The position numbers and the translations under genes were made by a program. From assembly GCF_030505195.1 (NCBI RefSeq), contig NZ_CP129672.1:2824501-2888500 (forward strand): 64,000 nt of DNA. Reading direction: 5' to 3'. The stretch comes from Comamonas testosteroni (GTDB taxonomy: Bacteria > Pseudomonadota > Gammaproteobacteria > Burkholderiales > Burkholderiaceae_C). The notes under the pieces are model-generated. The model was not told the origin of the DNA, made no database searches, and saw only the letters and a program-made list of their open reading frames with translations. The first letter of the stretch is position 1, and the number at the start of each line of letters is the position of its first letter. Below are positions 61,590-64,000 of this stretch, piece after piece.

Positions 61590-61987
61590 AGGCCCATACC
61601 TCCCTCGTGATTCCGCGACATGTCGTGGAGGCCGGTCAGGAAATCCTGGCGCGCGTGGTCGCCCCGGTGGCGGGCGTCCACATCGCCTTGCTCTGCACCC
61701 CTGACGGCTTCGAGATTTCAGCGCTGCGCATTCGCAGCGAACTGCCGACCGAACGACTGTCGGCCATGGCGGGCTCGCTCATGGCCATGGCCAAGGCCGT
61801 GGCCAATGAGATCGGACACAAGGATTGCAAGCGCCTGACCTTCGAGACGGAGTCGGGCACGGTGGTATTCCAGGCGGTGAACGGCTCCTTCCCGGCCGTG
61901 CTCTGCCTGGTGGTGGATCAGAACGCCTTGCTGGGTCGCGCGCTGTGGGCGGCCGGTGAGGTCGCCACAGGGTACCTGCCCTCTTGA
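61586..61987 (+). CDS. Roadblock/LC7 domain protein 1
   Basis: This is a 133-residue roadblock/LC7-fold protein: VVAPVAGVHIALLCTPDGFE opens the first strands and the rest shows TERLSAMAGSLMAMAKAVAN, FETESGTVVFQAVNG and VLCLVVDQNALLGRALWAA. Proteins of this fold (MglB type) act on MglA-like GTPases as GTPase-activating or tethering partners. It starts in the stop codon of the GTPase gene (ATGA), so the two are made together. No membrane or signal part is present. Confidence 0.85.
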   Translation: MKAHTSLVIPRHVVEAGQEILARVVAPVAGVHIALLCTPDGFEISALRIRSELPTERLSAMAGSLMAMAKAVANEIGHKDCKRLTFETESGTVVFQAVNGSFPAVLCLVVDQNALLGRALWAAGEVATGYLPS

Positions 61988-62072
61988 TCACAGGTTCACT
62001 GGAGTTCTGAGTCTGAGTGGGTGCGCCTCTGGCGCGCGAGTTCCTTGTCTTGCTTTTTCAAAAGGTGGATTT

Positions 62073-62432
62073 ATGGCCTCTATCCAGGATTCTCTGAACG
62101 CTTTGATGACCACAGACGGTGCCGTCTGTGGCGCTCTCGTGGACAGCGCCAGCGGCATGCTGATGGGCAGCGTAGGCGGCGGCGTGGACATGGAGCTGGC
62201 TGCGGCCGGCAACACCGAGGTCGTGCGTGCCAAGATCAAGACCATGCGCATGCTCAATCTCAACGACCAGATCGACGACATACTGATCACTCTGGGCAAG
62301 CAATATCACATCATCCGTCCCGTGGCCGCCAATGATGGCGTGTTCTTCTATCTGGTGCTGGACAAGGCTCGTGCCAACCTGGCGCTGGCGCGCCGCAAGA
62401 CTGCCGATGTGGAAAAGGAACTCAAGCTCTGA
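62073..62432 (+). CDS. Roadblock/LC7 domain protein 2
   Basis: This is a second roadblock/LC7 protein, 119 residues. It reads MASIQDSLNALMTTDGAVCG, ALVDSASGMLMGSVGGG, RMLNLNDQIDDILITLGKQ and later GVFFYLVLDKARANLALARR, a complete alpha-beta-beta-alpha roadblock core. It differs clearly from the first roadblock protein, so a heterodimer or distinct roles are possible. It lies 85 bp after that gene, with aaaggtgg before ATG 62073, and is closed by a terminator, so it ends the module. Confidence 0.88.
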   Translation: MASIQDSLNALMTTDGAVCGALVDSASGMLMGSVGGGVDMELAAAGNTEVVRAKIKTMRMLNLNDQIDDILITLGKQYHIIRPVAANDGVFFYLVLDKARANLALARRKTADVEKELKL

Positions 62433-62458
62433 CGCGCTGTCCTCGTATCTGTCACAGC

Positions 62459-62484
62459 AGCCTGCCTTGCGCAGGCTTTGTTTT
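62459..62484 (+). terminator. Terminator after the GTPase/roadblock module
   Basis: AGCCTGC (62459-62465) and GCAGGCT (62471-62477) form a 7-bp stem with a 5-nt loop, followed by TTGTTTT. It is 26 bp after the second roadblock gene. Confidence 0.78.
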
Positions 62485-62559
62485 GGGGTAGGTCTGCACT
62501 GAAAAATTTTCATAGAAGGCCGCGAGAGGGTTGGAGCCGGTCGCTGTCACAATTTGTGC

Positions 62560-63510
62560 GTGTTGTCCGTTTTACTCATCACCTTCCCCTTCTTTGCATT
62601 GGTGGCTTGCGGCTTTGCCGCCACATGGCGCGCCGTCCTTCCCCAGGCGGCCATTCCTGGCCTCAATGCCTTTGTGCTGTACTTCGCGCTGCCTTGCATG
62701 CTATACCGCTTTGGCGCGCAGACGCCGATTCATCAGCTGCTCGATATCCATGTCACCCTGGTCTATCTGTTCTGTGCGGCGCTGATGGTGGGCGTGACCG
62801 TGTTGCTGACACGCAGACGCCTGGGCTGGAACGATGCCGCATTCGGCGCTTTGGTGGCCGCGTTTCCCAACACAGGCTTCATGGGCGTGCCCATGCTGGC
62901 GGCGCTGCTCGGCGCTCAGAGCGCGGGGCCGGTGATCGTGACCATGACCATCGACATGGTCATCACCACCTCGGCCTGCATTGCGCTGTCGCGGCTTGAT
63001 CTGGCGGGAGGGCAGGGGATCTGGTTGGCGGTACGCAATTCGCTCAAGGGCATGGCGTCCAATCCCATGCCCTGGTCGATTCTTCTGGGCGGTCTGGCGT
63101 CGGCCATGGGCTGGGTGTTGCCCGGCCCGGTGGACAAGACCGTGGCCATGCTGGCCGCAGCGGCTTCGCCGGTGGCCTTGTTCACCATCGGTGCGGTGCT
63201 GGCGCGCTCGCAGATGAACAGCCATGAGCGCGTGGCGGCGCGCGACTATGTGCCGATTGCGCTGGCCAAGCTGCTCGTCCATCCGCTGCTGGTCTGGACT
63301 GTCGGGTTGGCGGCGATCTCCATGGGCTTGGGGCTTCAGCACGAAACCCTGGTGGTGCTGGTGCTGCTGGCGGCCCTGCCTTCGGCCAGCAATGTGTCGC
63401 TGCTGACCGAGCGCTACGGCGCCCACAGCGGCCGCGTGGCGCGCATCATCCTGGTATCGACCAGCCTGGCCTTCCTCAGTTTCTCCGCCGCGGTGGCGCT
63501 GATGACCTGA
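62560..63510 (+). CDS. AEC (auxin efflux carrier) family permease
   Basis: This is an inner-membrane transporter of the AEC family, 316 residues with about ten helices. The start LSVLLITFPFFALVACGF and the segments NAFVLYFALPCML, AFPNTGFMGVPML and the closing LPSASNVSLLTERYG are characteristic. Substrates in this family are often dicarboxylates such as malate, but it cannot be fixed here. GTG 62560 is chosen; a TTG at 62554 is also in frame and gives 318 residues. Neither has a strong ribosome-binding site. A terminator follows. Confidence 0.9.
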   Translation: MLSVLLITFPFFALVACGFAATWRAVLPQAAIPGLNAFVLYFALPCMLYRFGAQTPIHQLLDIHVTLVYLFCAALMVGVTVLLTRRRLGWNDAAFGALVAAFPNTGFMGVPMLAALLGAQSAGPVIVTMTIDMVITTSACIALSRLDLAGGQGIWLAVRNSLKGMASNPMPWSILLGGLASAMGWVLPGPVDKTVAMLAAAASPVALFTIGAVLARSQMNSHERVAARDYVPIALAKLLVHPLLVWTVGLAAISMGLGLQHETLVVLVLLAALPSASNVSLLTERYGAHSGRVARIILVSTSLAFLSFSAAVALMT

Positions 63511-63521
63511 TCAAAAACAAG

Positions 63522-63561
63522 AGCGGCTTGCGCACACCCTGTATACGCAAGCCGCTGTTTT
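63522..63561 (+). terminator. Intrinsic terminator after the AEC permease gene
   Basis: AGCGGCTTGCG (63522-63532) and CGCAAGCCGCT (63546-63556) form a perfect 11-bp stem with a 13-nt loop, followed by GTTTT. A-rich sequence ahead of it may let it also serve the opposite strand. Confidence 0.85.
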
Positions 63562-63596
63562 AATCGAGACCTTAACCAAGCATGTCCTCGCAAAGA

Positions 63597-63680
63597 GACA
63601 CCGAGGAAGGGCCGTCCCGCACCGAGGGTGTCGTCCCCCTCCCGAAGAGAGAGGGGGAAGGCGCGAAGCGCCTCAGGGGG
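63597..63680 (-). repeat. Three-hairpin 3'-end element, copy D
   Basis: This is the cleanest copy. Hairpin 1: GGCGC/GCGCC (63660-63672). Hairpin 2: CCCCCTC/GAGGGGG (63635-63641 with 63651-63657). Hairpin 3: GACACC/GGTGTC (63597-63602 with 63627-63632). The CCCCCTGA end lies 5 nt after the L-asparaginase stop on the minus strand. Confidence 0.85.
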
Positions 63681-63685
63681 AGTGC

Positions 63686-64000
<315 letters not shown>

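Overview
The window looks like a chromosomal segment of a Comamonas-type betaproteobacterium (Burkholderiales, Comamonadaceae). The grounds are the high GC content, the protein families (PhaM, a Bug-type binding protein, NnrS, hybrid CoA-dependent aromatic degradation) and two families of intergenic repeats that I associate with this family. No complete insertion sequence, prophage or CRISPR array is visible. Assignments rest on reading motifs in the translations; no database search was run.

Region by region. 1-7851: the 3' part of rpoB, then rpoC and a strong terminator. 7968-12991: rsmB, a secreted DUF4390 protein, an NtrY-like sensor kinase and its short Fis-type response regulator. 13078-13427: two identical tRNA-Phe genes, each with its own -10 box and terminator. 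13604-16222: a nitric-oxide response operon (truncated globin, nnrS, an Rrf2/NsrR-like regulator, a membrane protein) behind an NsrR-like palindrome. 16408-25858: recC-recB-recD with 4-nt ATGA overlaps. 25997-42763: accessory genes, namely VOC protein, glutathione S-transferase, DUF2946 and a PCu(A)C copper chaperone, PhaM, a FIST protein, a flavoprotein/CMD-peroxidase pair, an orphan Bug protein, a YXWGXW protein, an XRE regulator opposite a ceramidase-like protein, an MFS-PlsC fusion, DUF3047, DUF2145 and a zinc-ribbon membrane protein. 42812-46265: diguanylate cyclase, tgt and a universal stress protein.

46837-55351 is the metabolic core. A MarR regulator diverges from a seven-gene operon for CoA-dependent anthranilate (2-aminobenzoate) degradation: a two-domain monooxygenase/reductase, SDR, crotonase, acyl-CoA dehydrogenase, CoA ligase, thioesterase and a Rid-family protein. 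The expected route is activation to 2-aminobenzoyl-CoA, ring hydroxylation and reduction, then beta-oxidation-like ring opening with release of ammonia.

55532-64000: a lipoprotein SGNH esterase, outer-membrane phospholipase A (pldA), a small exported protein, a Rep/UvrD helicase, a four-gene small-GTPase/roadblock module, an AEC-family permease and the 3' end of an L-asparaginase gene.

The most unusual items are the GTPase/roadblock module, whose GTPase lacks a recognisable N/TKxD base-specificity motif; the anthranilate operon, whose crotonase carries a MenB/BadI-type Asp and whose Rid protein lacks the RidA arginine; the NsrR operon with its operator; and two dispersed repeat families, an 88-bp near-perfect palindrome and a three-hairpin element that abuts or contains the stop codons of minus-strand genes. 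No gene-free stretch exceeds about 300 bases.
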